Positions 29,301 through 35,543 of a stretch of DNA of 64,000 nucleotides are shown here, piece by piece. Origin of the DNA: Clostridia bacterium (GTDB lineage Bacteria; Bacillota; Peptococcia; DRI-13; SM3-B62); assembly GCA_018432615.1 (NCBI GenBank), contig JAHDSQ010000001.1, forward strand, positions 94,459 to 158,458. The letters run 5' to 3'. The number at the start of each line of letters is the position of its first letter. The stretch's first letter is position 1. A program made the position numbers and the translations under genes. The notes under the pieces are model-generated. The model was not told where the DNA came from and did not search any database. It saw only the letters and a list, made by a program, of their open reading frames with translations.

Positions 29301-32104
29301 AATTGGCAGAACAGATCGTAGCAGAGTTTTTTGCGGCGGGGGACGAAGCGGAGGTTTGTTACAGGGACGGTAAACGGTATCAGGCTGTTTTACGGGAGAT
29401 TCCAACGGAGATGAAAGAAAAGAAAGGCGAAGAGAATGAAGGGGTTTTGGCGGGAGGATTCCCGGCAGAACAGGTTTTATGGGTCACCGGCGGAACCCGG
29501 GGACTTGGCTACTTGTGCGCTCGGCATTTTGTGGAGCATTACGGTGTTAAACGTCTGGTCTTGACAGGTCGGGAAGAACTTCCGCCCCGCAGTGAGTGGG
29601 AACGTTATCTTCGCCAGGATGACGGGGTCGGCAAAAAGCTCAGGAATATTCTTTATCTGGAGGAAGAAGGAGTACAGGTAATGACTCCCAAGGTTTCGCT
29701 GACGGATGGTGAATCTTGCAAAAAGTGTGTGCAGGAAATCAAGGATACTCTGGGGCCGATAGGTGGAGTGATTCATTGCGCCGGTAGCAGTGATAACAAG
29801 AACCCGGCTTTTATTCGCAAGCCGCTGCAAAAAATAGCGGAGGTGCTGGCACCCAAGGTCACAGGCATAAATGTCTTATGCGAGGCCTTACGAGGGGAGC
29901 CCTTGCGGTTTTTCGTTACTTTTTCGTCTGTTGCCGGTCTTATTCCCACTTTGGGGGTGGGACAGAGCGATTATGCCATGGCCAATGCCTATCTGGATTA
30001 CTTCGTCCAGGCCAAGGAGAAGGAGTTCCCCCTGATAAGTATCCAATGGCCAAGTTGGAAAGAGACGGGTATGGGAGAGGTAAGAACCAGGGCATTTCAG
30101 GAAACGGGGCTTTTGAGCCTGACCGATGCGGAAGGGTTAAGGCTGTTGGATACCATGCTAGCGGCAAAGTTGGGGCCGGTGGTGATGCCGGCGGTGGTAC
30201 AAACGGGTCTATGGAAGCCCCAGCGTTTGATGAAGGCCAGAATCGAACAAGAGCCTGTGGCCGTGATCGGGCCCAGCCGTTCGCTGACTGCAAGGGAGAC
30301 GAAAGGGGAGGAAGGGGATGATTTCAGTCGAGTCCAGGCCTGGCTGGTCGGCTTGTTCTCCCAGGATCTGAAAATTCCTCCTGCCAAACTGGACGTGGAT
30401 ACCCCCTTCCAGGAGTATGGGGTTGATTCGATTCTGCTGGCCCAACTGCTGCGTTCCGTCAATGAACTGCTCCCCGAGGAAATAGATCCTTCCGTGTTTT
30501 ATGAATACTCTACAATTAGCCTTTTGACCTCGTGGCTGGTGGATAACCACGCCGAAACCTTCCGGGAGGCGGCGGCTTCTGCTGCCTGGGAGGAAGCAGA
30601 AGCTGGAGCAAGCCGGGGGCAATCTCAAAAGGCAGATCGGGAGGTGCGCCGGGAAGTGCAGGAGAGACCTTCCGGGCAGATGTCGGTTCAAGAGATACGA
30701 TCCAAAGCTGCTGCAGATGCTGGGCCAGTGACGGTTTCTGCGAGCATACCGACAAGCGCTTCAGAGATTGTGGTTGTCGGTATGTCCTGTCGCTTTCCGG
30801 GGGCAAGTAACCTGGACGAATATTGGCAATTGTTGTCCCAGGGGAAAGCAGCCATTCGTCCCGTACCGCCAGGTTGGCGGGATTTCTCCCAGGAGTTCTG
30901 GGGGGGATTCATCGCAGACGCTACATATTTTGATCCGGAATTCTTTTTGCTTCCGGAAGAAGATGCGGCGGAGATGGACCCTCAGGCCTTGTTGGTGCTG
31001 GAGGAGAGTCTGAAGGCCTGGCACCACGCTGGTTATTCCCTTGCAGAGTTGCAAGGGAGGCCTGTAGGGGTCTATTTAGGGGGCAGGGCACGTTACCAGC
31101 CTGGTGAAGCGGGACTGGACAAGACACGTAACCCCATTGTGGTTGTAGGGCAAAACTACCTGGCCGCCAATGTCTCACAGTTCTTTGACCTGCGCGGGCC
31201 CAGTCTTGTTGTCGATACGGCGTGTTCCTCCGCTTTGGTAGGAATGCACATGGCACTGCAGGCCTTGGTGAGCGGAGAGGTGGAAGCAGCCTTGGTGGGA
31301 GGAGTCAGCTTATTGCATACGGACAAGACCCACCTGATATTTGAGCAGAGGCGGCTTCTTAATCCTGAGAATCGTTTTCATATCTTTGACCGGCGTGCTG
31401 CCGGGATCGTTTTGGGGGAAGGGGTAGGCATGGTTGTTCTGAAAACAAAACAGCAGGCACTGAAGGATAAGGACCGGATTTATGCGCAGATCAAGGGGTT
31501 GGCCGTTAATAACGATGGTCGTACTGCGGGCCCGGCTACTCCCAATATCCAGGCACAAAAGGAAGTCATGCTCGCAGCCCTAAAGAAAAGTAAAAAGAGG
31601 CCGGAAGACATCGCTTATCTTGAGGCAAACGGTTCAGGCAGTGAGGTGACCGACCTCTTGGAATTGAAGGCCATCACCGGCGTTTATCGTTCGGCAAGCA
31701 AAGAACCACTTGCGTTAGGGTCTATTAAGCCAAACATTGGCCATCCCCTTTGTGCCGAGGGGATAGCGGGATTTATCAAGACGGTTCTGATGCTGCATCA
31801 TGGGCGAATGGTTCCCTTTTTATCCGGGCAGGAAGCGATGAAACACTTTGCCCTGGAAGAGACCCCGCTATATTTTTGCCGGGAGAGTAAAAAATGGACA
31901 GGTATGCCGCGGGTGGCGGCAATCAACTGTTTTGCCGACGGGGGTACTAATGCCCATGTGATTTTACAGGCCCATGACGATTCGGAGAATGAAGGCCCTT
32001 ACAGGGAGGCCCTTGCACCTTTGGCCTTAAAACGCCGTGATGTTCGTTCCATGCGGCAGGGCGGCAGGGAAAGCATCTGGAAGCGAAAAATTGTGGAGGG
32101 ATGA
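20372..32104 (+). CDS. Trans-AT polyketide synthase (3910 aa), begins with KR and ends with KS0
   Basis: Second megasynthase. The ATG at 20372 has a Shine-Dalgarno AAGGGGGG eight bases upstream and lies one base after the previous stop; an in-frame GTG at 20363 is less likely. Order: KR (20435-21670, Tyr codon 21407) and ACP (Ser 21860), completing the module begun by KS4-DH; KS5 (22139-23430, Cys 22661), DH (23987-24840), KR (24860-26130), Ser-less ACP (26215-26445), ACP (26530-26770, Ser 26630); KS6 (26915-28240, Cys 27443), KR (28815-30230, Tyr 29972), ACP (30320-30560, Ser 30428); KS7 (30762-31980). KS7 keeps Cys (codon 31223) but reads EANGSGS instead of EAHGTGT (Asn codon 31628), the signature of a non-elongating KS0. 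The KS6-KR-ACP-KS0 series followed by a DH on the next protein matches a split dehydrating bimodule. No AT, ER or thioesterase is present. Confidence 0.96.
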   Translation: MKGQQERAPLAAVPGKTGVMLYKPCWLEKAIKGQENVIGTDFRRLVVFCEPQGLKKEDITEKIEGTGCLILQSRKKEIEKRYQEYALRLLQEIQAIMGEQDTSRVLIQVMISSRGEQRLFGGLSGLLKTAQAESSRLWGQLIMTDDWGEKGVIEKLRENGLFPHDALIRYREGKRQVAGWEEVTGAAQGESLPWQDKGVYLITGGAGGLGLIFASEIARRVENPVIVLTGRSSLDKAGEKLAEKFADIKARIVYRQADVTQKRETVDLVAGIREEFGRLDGIIHAAGVTRDSLIINKTAEQLREVFATKVEGLLNLETACRGRELDFLVLFSSLAASLGNPGQADYAAANAFLDCYAEYRNELGTDGEKQFARIISYNWPLWQEGGMRVPQEAERSMRQKGLVPLKTAGGISSFYQGWALGGSRVMVVEEDSLQLREGMSAQAYPRLSDRKNPVPVKPEKLRQETLRRLKEVFGEITGLSSDQIDAQEILESYGIDSVMISKLNSRLESVFREVSKTLFFEGRTLEAVARRLCEDYPEECMAWAHLQGGKEENEDKDIFSDDVLEWEEDEGFPLLKPLKAPQMRAGAFEPIAVIGLSGKYPQAENLTEYWENLQTGKDCITEIPSERWSLEGFYLPDQQKAAATGKSYCKWGGFIDGFADFDPLFFNISPREALNMDPQERLFIEHCWQVLEDAGYTRQQLTEEYGGRVGVFAGITKTGFALYGPDLWRQGEQVFPRTSFSSLANRVSYLFDLRGPSMPVDTMCSSSSTAIHEACRCIQRGECEMAIAGGVNLYLHPANYNELCVQQMLSPDGKSRAFGDGANGFVPGEGVGCVLLKPLSQAVEDGDNIYAVIRGTAVNHDGKTNGYTVPNPQAQSEVIRAALDKAGIKAREVSYFEAHGTGTRLGDPIEITGAKQAFEGDTKERGYCSLGSVKSNIGHLEAAAGIAGLTKIVLQMKHRKLVPSLHAQVLNPNINFAKTPFVLQQELADWNSEEYPRIAGLSSFGAGGANAHIVLEEYLSAEREHPVSVFDDKRPAVIVLSARNKEDLKKRAEGLLSWLKVREYSEADLAALAYTLQVGREAMEERLGMTVTSLQGLEEKLQDYLEGKEENNDLYCGRVEENKEKLAALATDEVVQENVSRWLENGEYGRLLKMWVRGMNLDWNRLYQGEKPKRISLPTYPFARERYWLSEMQEGEKRAEFVHSSLHPLLHRNTSNLTELRYTSVFTGKEFFLRDHMVQGRHILPGVAYLEMARAAAELAAGEMQGMKSCLTLKNVVWAQPALVKEGEELCLHLGLYPTEEGELTYEVYGTPEKEVDKPLIYSQGTVEIEGEKTRPKMDVSAVRAACSKGMLTGQQCYEIFSQMGIDYGPGHRAIEEVYLGEEVAVAKLVLPSAVKETAEGFVLHPAMLDGALQASLGLALAAGASAPLVPFALEELEVYTACVPRMWALLRRGAKEGTGAGTESLDIDCCDEEGNVCARLKGYFPRTLKGEERKTEETMLLEPCWRQDDIAASDVLPPTAGSENYEQHLVILCEAVKVKPKDLEGLWPGVRCLVLHSRKKDPAVRYKEYVLGVLREIQGTLRQKPKGRVLLQVVISSHGESKLFAGLAGLLVTAGLENPQLCGQLIELEDWQGLERILQENREKPTSGRVRYREGQRHVAILAELEPSREIPRIPWREGGRYLLTGGAGGLGLLFAAEIARTTKNVTLILTGRSLPDAARENKIKELWEAGAQVVYRQVDVTDQKAVENLIHSVVQEFGGLDGIMHSAGVIRDSFILNQSEAESLEVLSPKVNGLVNLDVATQALKLDFFLLFSSQAAVLGNPGQAVYAAANAFLDSYVEYRNDLVAAQERHGATLSVNWALWQEGGMGIEAVAEKIIRENTGMIPLRTSSAFLALYQGMEQGKSRLMVMEGSRPLMARWLSDRRDAAVLEPNRVVERPRTGQESEGIRRITEDLLAKAASLLKVGVEDLEEDAAWDEHGFDQVILTKLLGELNREYGLQLSSAVFSSYPTLGSLAGYLAGQLSREQSGAALSVPAHATGDAAATPEGELAEGAVEYLKKRLSAVIKLPPHRIEENAPLEKYGIDSVMVMQLTNELEKTFGSLPKTLFFEYQNLRELTGYFLDNHRERLLTVLDVGVGRGEENKPVAPAPLREEMSHRVYERPRFFSQWVKRRQEETPLSSDIAIIGLAGRYPGARNLREFWRNLSEGKDCITEIPAGRWDHSRYFDADRNKPGKTYSKWGGFLEGVDEFDPLFFNISPREAEIMDPQERLFLECVYETLEDAGYTRGSLASYREKELESNIGVYVGVMYEEYQLYAAQQQLLGKPVTVSGNPSSVANRVSYFCNFHGPSIALDTMCSSSITAIHLACRSLQNGECRLAIAGGVNVSLHPNKYLFLGQSNFVSSKGLCEAFGAGGDGYVPGEGVGAVLLKPLNEAIKDGDHIYGIVKGTALNHGGKTNGYSVPNPNAQAAVIGQALRNSGVDPRAVSYLEAHGTGTILGDPIEIAGLTKAFREYTKDRQFCAIGSVKSNIGHSESAAGIAGLTKVLLQMKHRQLVPSLHTKTLNPNIDFATTPFVVQQKKAEWKRAVLDEGGRKKEYPLIAGISSFGAGGSNAHLVVQEYIPEGQRALPENLSRKRPVLIVLSAKNEERLRERVLSFINILQEEGLGEDDLVNVAYTLQVGREAMEERLAVLVESVDELVDKLQGFLSQKKDEPGIYHAHIKQSRETINVFAADEDMEKTLAAWIEKEKYGKLAKLWVQGLDFDWQRLYTAGLPQRVSLPTYPFERERYWIPGQEALEEVLNGTWQGVLPLGDGGATRKTCFLQKQWETCPVVAGKNFAGKVAILATKETRSLAEKLSRHFSPGMVFEEEQLVAEKDVLQEEGSGWKGFIDLTGCGKEEQGSLAWLSWLQKLIENGKDRGLVILGVTRGLEAFLQIEVNLTGASRAGLYRMLQSEYGRLKSRHVELDPDPAIDESQLAEQIVAEFFAAGDEAEVCYRDGKRYQAVLREIPTEMKEKKGEENEGVLAGGFPAEQVLWVTGGTRGLGYLCARHFVEHYGVKRLVLTGREELPPRSEWERYLRQDDGVGKKLRNILYLEEEGVQVMTPKVSLTDGESCKKCVQEIKDTLGPIGGVIHCAGSSDNKNPAFIRKPLQKIAEVLAPKVTGINVLCEALRGEPLRFFVTFSSVAGLIPTLGVGQSDYAMANAYLDYFVQAKEKEFPLISIQWPSWKETGMGEVRTRAFQETGLLSLTDAEGLRLLDTMLAAKLGPVVMPAVVQTGLWKPQRLMKARIEQEPVAVIGPSRSLTARETKGEEGDDFSRVQAWLVGLFSQDLKIPPAKLDVDTPFQEYGVDSILLAQLLRSVNELLPEEIDPSVFYEYSTISLLTSWLVDNHAETFREAAASAAWEEAEAGASRGQSQKADREVRREVQERPSGQMSVQEIRSKAAADAGPVTVSASIPTSASEIVVVGMSCRFPGASNLDEYWQLLSQGKAAIRPVPPGWRDFSQEFWGGFIADATYFDPEFFLLPEEDAAEMDPQALLVLEESLKAWHHAGYSLAELQGRPVGVYLGGRARYQPGEAGLDKTRNPIVVVGQNYLAANVSQFFDLRGPSLVVDTACSSALVGMHMALQALVSGEVEAALVGGVSLLHTDKTHLIFEQRRLLNPENRFHIFDRRAAGIVLGEGVGMVVLKTKQQALKDKDRIYAQIKGLAVNNDGRTAGPATPNIQAQKEVMLAALKKSKKRPEDIAYLEANGSGSEVTDLLELKAITGVYRSASKEPLALGSIKPNIGHPLCAEGIAGFIKTVLMLHHGRMVPFLSGQEAMKHFALEETPLYFCRESKKWTGMPRVAAINCFADGGTNAHVILQAHDDSENEGPYREALAPLALKRRDVRSMRQGGRESIWKRKIVEG
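26215..26445 (+). other. Inactive ACP of tandem pair (Ser to Gln)
   Basis: This ACP fold precedes the working ACP of module 5. Its recognition segment reads HGFDQVILTKLL where functional ACPs here read YGIDSVMVMQLT, so the phosphopantetheine Ser is Gln (codon 26321). The rest of the four-helix pattern is kept, including VFSSYPTLGSLAGYL. It cannot carry substrate but may space or hold the module. Confidence 0.8.
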
Positions 32105-32105
32105 A

Positions 32106-35100
32106 ATGAAGGAGCAATATCTTATCGGCATTGATAACCCAATCGTGAAGAATCATCAGGTTTACGGGAACTGTGTGTTGCCGGGTCTGGCCTATATCGA
32201 TATGGTGTACCAGCTGTTTCGTGAGCATGGCTATGACCATACCAGGCTGGAACTGCGCAATCTTTCGATTTTCAATCCCTTGATAGTGAGTAAGGATAAG
32301 GAGGTGACCCTCCATGTGGGCTGTGAAGAGGTTGCAAGCGGAAGGTGGCGGATAATCATGGAGGGAGGGGAGGGGAATAAGCGTTATGCTACTGCCGAGA
32401 TGCTGCAAAGGGCACCGATTACCTTCGCAAAAGAGACTGTGGCCCTTGATTGGGTAAAGCAAGAGAGCAAGAAGGCAAAAGAGGTTCTTGATTTGGAGGC
32501 GGCCTATGAGTTCTGCCGTGAACTTGAACTGCTGCATACCGGGCTTATGAAGGCGAAGGGCAGGGTTTACGGGACCGACGCTGAAATATGGGTCGATATT
32601 TCCCCGGGAGAGGACGCCCTGGCCCTTAAGGAGGACTTCATGTTTCATCCGGTTTTGCTCGATGGCGCAGCTATTGGCATCTGGGGACTTCTTACCACCC
32701 GTTTAGGGAAAAAACGGCAGCTAAGTCTGCCGCTTTTCTATGAGTCCTTTAAAGCAACGGGGTTGTTGCAGGAGAGCTGTTTTGTCAGGGTTAAGTCTTC
32801 TTCCCTGCGGGAGAAAAAGGAACTCTCTTATCTGAGTATGGAGTTTTTCGATGAAAAGGGAAGAAAGGTTGCCGAATTGTTAAATTTCGCCGGCAAGGCG
32901 GTCAAGGAACCCGGGCAGCTTGGGCAGGATGAGGATGTTGAGGATGTTGAGGATGTTGAGCATGTTGATACCGAAAGGCCGCAGGCCGTCGAAGTAGAGA
33001 CATTTTTACGGCAGTTGCTGGCGGAGAGGATGAGGATACCGGCGGAGAAAATCAATACACAGATAGGGTATTACGAGATGGGGCTGGATTCCGCCGGCCT
33101 GCTGGGCTTGGTGGAGGAACTGACCGCAAAAATCGGGGTTGACTTGTCTCCTACCCTGTTGTTTGAGTACACGACCATAGCCGAATTGGCGGCTTATTTG
33201 AGTGAACATCATTCTGCAGGCTTTGCTTCCGGGGCCTCCGGGGCCTCCGGGGCCTCCGGCACCTCCGGCGCTTCTGACGCCCCCAAAGCATTATCTTATC
33301 TTTCTCCGTCTGACTCTGCACAGATAGCCATTATCGGGATGGCGGGGCGCTATCCCCAGGCCGGGAACCTTTGGGAGTATTGGGAGAACTTATGCGGGGG
33401 GAAGGAGTGTATCACACAAATTCCTTCTTCACGTTGGGACAGGCAAAAAATGGAAGGACTCGAATCTCCGACCGGGAAGAGGATTTCCCAATGGGGTGGT
33501 TTTATCGATGATGTGGATTGTTTTGATGCGGAATTTTTTCGGATCTCGCCGCGACACGCGGAGGTCTTCGATCCCCAGGAACGGCTCTTTTTGGAGACCT
33601 GCTGGGAGGCCGTGGAGGATGCCGGTTATACCCCTGCTACATTGACCTCGCCTCGGGAGAACCGGAAGGGTCGGAGGGTAGGGGTTTTTGCCGGTGTGAT
33701 GCACAGTGATTACCTGTTGCTGAGTGCCCAGGAGGCAGCAAAAGGCCGTTTCTTTCCGCTGCCCTTGAGCAGTGCCTCTATTTCCAACCGTACTTCATAT
33801 TTCTTCGACTTTTGCGGACCAAGCATTACCCTGGATACGATGTGTTCTTCATCGTTGACTGCCGTGCATTTGGCTTTACGCAGTATTAGGTGCGGGGAAT
33901 GCGAGGTAGCTTTGGCGGGAGGGGTCAATTTATCGCTCCACCCGTATAAATACATGTCTTACGGATTGTTGGACATGTACAGCGATAAGCCCCATTGTCA
34001 TGCCTTCGGCAGCGAGGGTGACGGGTATATCTCGGCGGAAGGGGTAGGGGTGGTTGTTCTCAAACCGCTGGAAAAGGCCGTCCGGGATGGGGACAACATT
34101 TATGCGGTCATCAAGGGCAGTGCAATCAATCACGGGGGGACGACCAGTGGCTTTACGGTGCCAAATCCGGCCGCCCAGGCTGAACTAATCATCTCCTGTC
34201 TGGAGGAGGCGGGAATCAATCCCCGGACAATCAGTTATGTGGAGGCTGCCGCCGTGGGTTCTGCTTTGGGGGACCCGATCGAGGTGGCGGCTTTAACAAA
34301 GGCTTTTAGCCGGTACACTGCGGATAAACAGTATTGTGCCATAGGTTCCGTTAAGTCCAATATCGGGCACGCTGAAGCGGCGGCGGGGATTTCTCAGTTG
34401 ATGAAGGCCGTCCTGCAAATACGGCACGGGGAACTGCTGCCTAGTATTAACGCCGAACCCTTAAACCCGGAAATAGATTTTAGAAAGACTCCTTTTTACC
34501 TCCAAAAGGAAAAGAGGAGCTGGGAACGGCCCGAGGCAGAGATTGACGGAGAGAAGCGGGAATATCCGAGACGTGCGGCTGTAAACTCTTTTGGAGCAGG
34601 GGGTTCTAATGTTCATATGATTATTGAGGAGTATCTTTCGTCGGCCGAATCGTTGGCTGAAAAAGAGCCTTCCGCTGAGGCGAAAGGGGCTCAGGTTGTA
34701 ACGCTTGCGGCGAAAAATCCTTTACGTTTGCAGGAGGCGGCCCGGCGGCTGTTGGAGTTTCTGGAGTCTGGGAAAGGACAGGAAGGAATAGCCCTGCAGG
34801 ATTTAGCCTACACCCTTCAGGTGGGAAGGGTGGCCTGGGAATCACGCCTAGCCATGGTGGTCGCAAACGAAGAGGAGCTGACCCGGGGCTTGAAAGCCTT
34901 TCTGGCGGGGGGAAAAGGAGAAAAGAACGTATTTGTTTCTGCTCAAGAAAACGAAAATGTGGCAGGAGGAGAGAACACGGGGAAAAGCGGGGCGGCAAAG
35001 AAACCGGAGGCAGATGACCTTATGGGTCTTGCTGTGTACTGGGCACAGGGGGGAGAAGTCGATTGGAAGGTGCTGCACAAAGGGGCACGGGTCAAAAGGA

Positions 35101-35543
35101 TTTCCCTGCCTACATATCCTTTTGAGCGCAAGCCTTATTGGGTTTCCCGCCAGGGAGATGTTCCGGAGGTGGAAAGCTCACGAGGATATGGCATAAAAGA
35201 ATACCTTGTTCGGTTCTTGCAGCAGGAGCTTCATCTGGCCGAGGGAGGAGTGGATTTAGATAGAAACCTGCAGGAATATGGGGTAGATTCGATTATTACC
35301 ATGAAGCTTTTGCGCAGTCTGGAGAGGGAATATGGGTTTAAGGCCCCGCTACGGTCGGTGCTGGAACACCCGACGATTTCCTCGTTGGCTGAACGCCTGA
35401 TGTCAATAAAGGCTGAGGCGGAAAGAGCAGTAACAGAAAAGAATGGGGTTGAAGAGGAAAACGGATATTTGGAAAAATTCAAGCAGGGGCTGTTGACCCT
35501 TGAGGAGATAGATGAATTGATTGAAAAAGGAGAGATAGTATGA
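32106..35543 (+). CDS. Trans-AT polyketide synthase terminal protein (1145 aa), DH-ACP-KS0-ACP
   Basis: Third megasynthase. The ATG at 32106 has GGAGGG five bases upstream and follows the preceding stop by one base; a longer in-frame reading from 32037 would overlap the KS7 gene and adds no domain. Order: DH (to about 32900) with NHQVYGNCVLPG and HPVLLDG, ACP (32990-33220, Ser codon 33090), KS8 (33319-34640, Cys codon 33843), LPTYPF linker (to 35150), ACP (35190-35410, Ser 35289) and a charged helical tail containing LTLEEIDELI. The DH serves the KS0 at the end of the previous protein. KS8 reads EAAAVGS where active KSs have EAHGTGT, so it too should not elongate. There is no thioesterase or other release domain. 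Two in-frame 9-bp tandem repeats flank the first ACP. The tail may be a docking helix. Confidence 0.95.
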   Translation: MKEQYLIGIDNPIVKNHQVYGNCVLPGLAYIDMVYQLFREHGYDHTRLELRNLSIFNPLIVSKDKEVTLHVGCEEVASGRWRIIMEGGEGNKRYATAEMLQRAPITFAKETVALDWVKQESKKAKEVLDLEAAYEFCRELELLHTGLMKAKGRVYGTDAEIWVDISPGEDALALKEDFMFHPVLLDGAAIGIWGLLTTRLGKKRQLSLPLFYESFKATGLLQESCFVRVKSSSLREKKELSYLSMEFFDEKGRKVAELLNFAGKAVKEPGQLGQDEDVEDVEDVEHVDTERPQAVEVETFLRQLLAERMRIPAEKINTQIGYYEMGLDSAGLLGLVEELTAKIGVDLSPTLLFEYTTIAELAAYLSEHHSAGFASGASGASGASGTSGASDAPKALSYLSPSDSAQIAIIGMAGRYPQAGNLWEYWENLCGGKECITQIPSSRWDRQKMEGLESPTGKRISQWGGFIDDVDCFDAEFFRISPRHAEVFDPQERLFLETCWEAVEDAGYTPATLTSPRENRKGRRVGVFAGVMHSDYLLLSAQEAAKGRFFPLPLSSASISNRTSYFFDFCGPSITLDTMCSSSLTAVHLALRSIRCGECEVALAGGVNLSLHPYKYMSYGLLDMYSDKPHCHAFGSEGDGYISAEGVGVVVLKPLEKAVRDGDNIYAVIKGSAINHGGTTSGFTVPNPAAQAELIISCLEEAGINPRTISYVEAAAVGSALGDPIEVAALTKAFSRYTADKQYCAIGSVKSNIGHAEAAAGISQLMKAVLQIRHGELLPSINAEPLNPEIDFRKTPFYLQKEKRSWERPEAEIDGEKREYPRRAAVNSFGAGGSNVHMIIEEYLSSAESLAEKEPSAEAKGAQVVTLAAKNPLRLQEAARRLLEFLESGKGQEGIALQDLAYTLQVGRVAWESRLAMVVANEEELTRGLKAFLAGGKGEKNVFVSAQENENVAGGENTGKSGAAKKPEADDLMGLAVYWAQGGEVDWKVLHKGARVKRISLPTYPFERKPYWVSRQGDVPEVESSRGYGIKEYLVRFLQQELHLAEGGVDLDRNLQEYGVDSIITMKLLRSLEREYGFKAPLRSVLEHPTISSLAERLMSIKAEAERAVTEKNGVEEENGYLEKFKQGLLTLEEIDELIEKGEIV
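32931..32966 (+). repeat. In-frame 9-bp tandem repeat (EDV linker)
   Basis: Four head-to-tail copies of GAGGATGTT, the last with one change (GAGCATGTT), encode Glu-Asp-Val repeats in the DH-ACP linker of the third PKS protein. Copies are otherwise identical, which suggests recent slippage. Confidence 0.9.
33225..33278 (+). repeat. In-frame 9-bp tandem repeat (ASG linker)
   Basis: Six copies of a GCCTCCGGG-type unit, the middle three nearly identical and the outer ones diverged, encode Ala-Ser-Gly repeats in the linker between ACP and KS8. Confidence 0.9.

Noticed and set aside
32037..32105. Longer start for the third PKS gene at GTG 32037.
   Set aside because: It overlaps the previous gene by 68 bases and adds residues with no domain similarity, while ATG 32106 has GGAGGG at good spacing.
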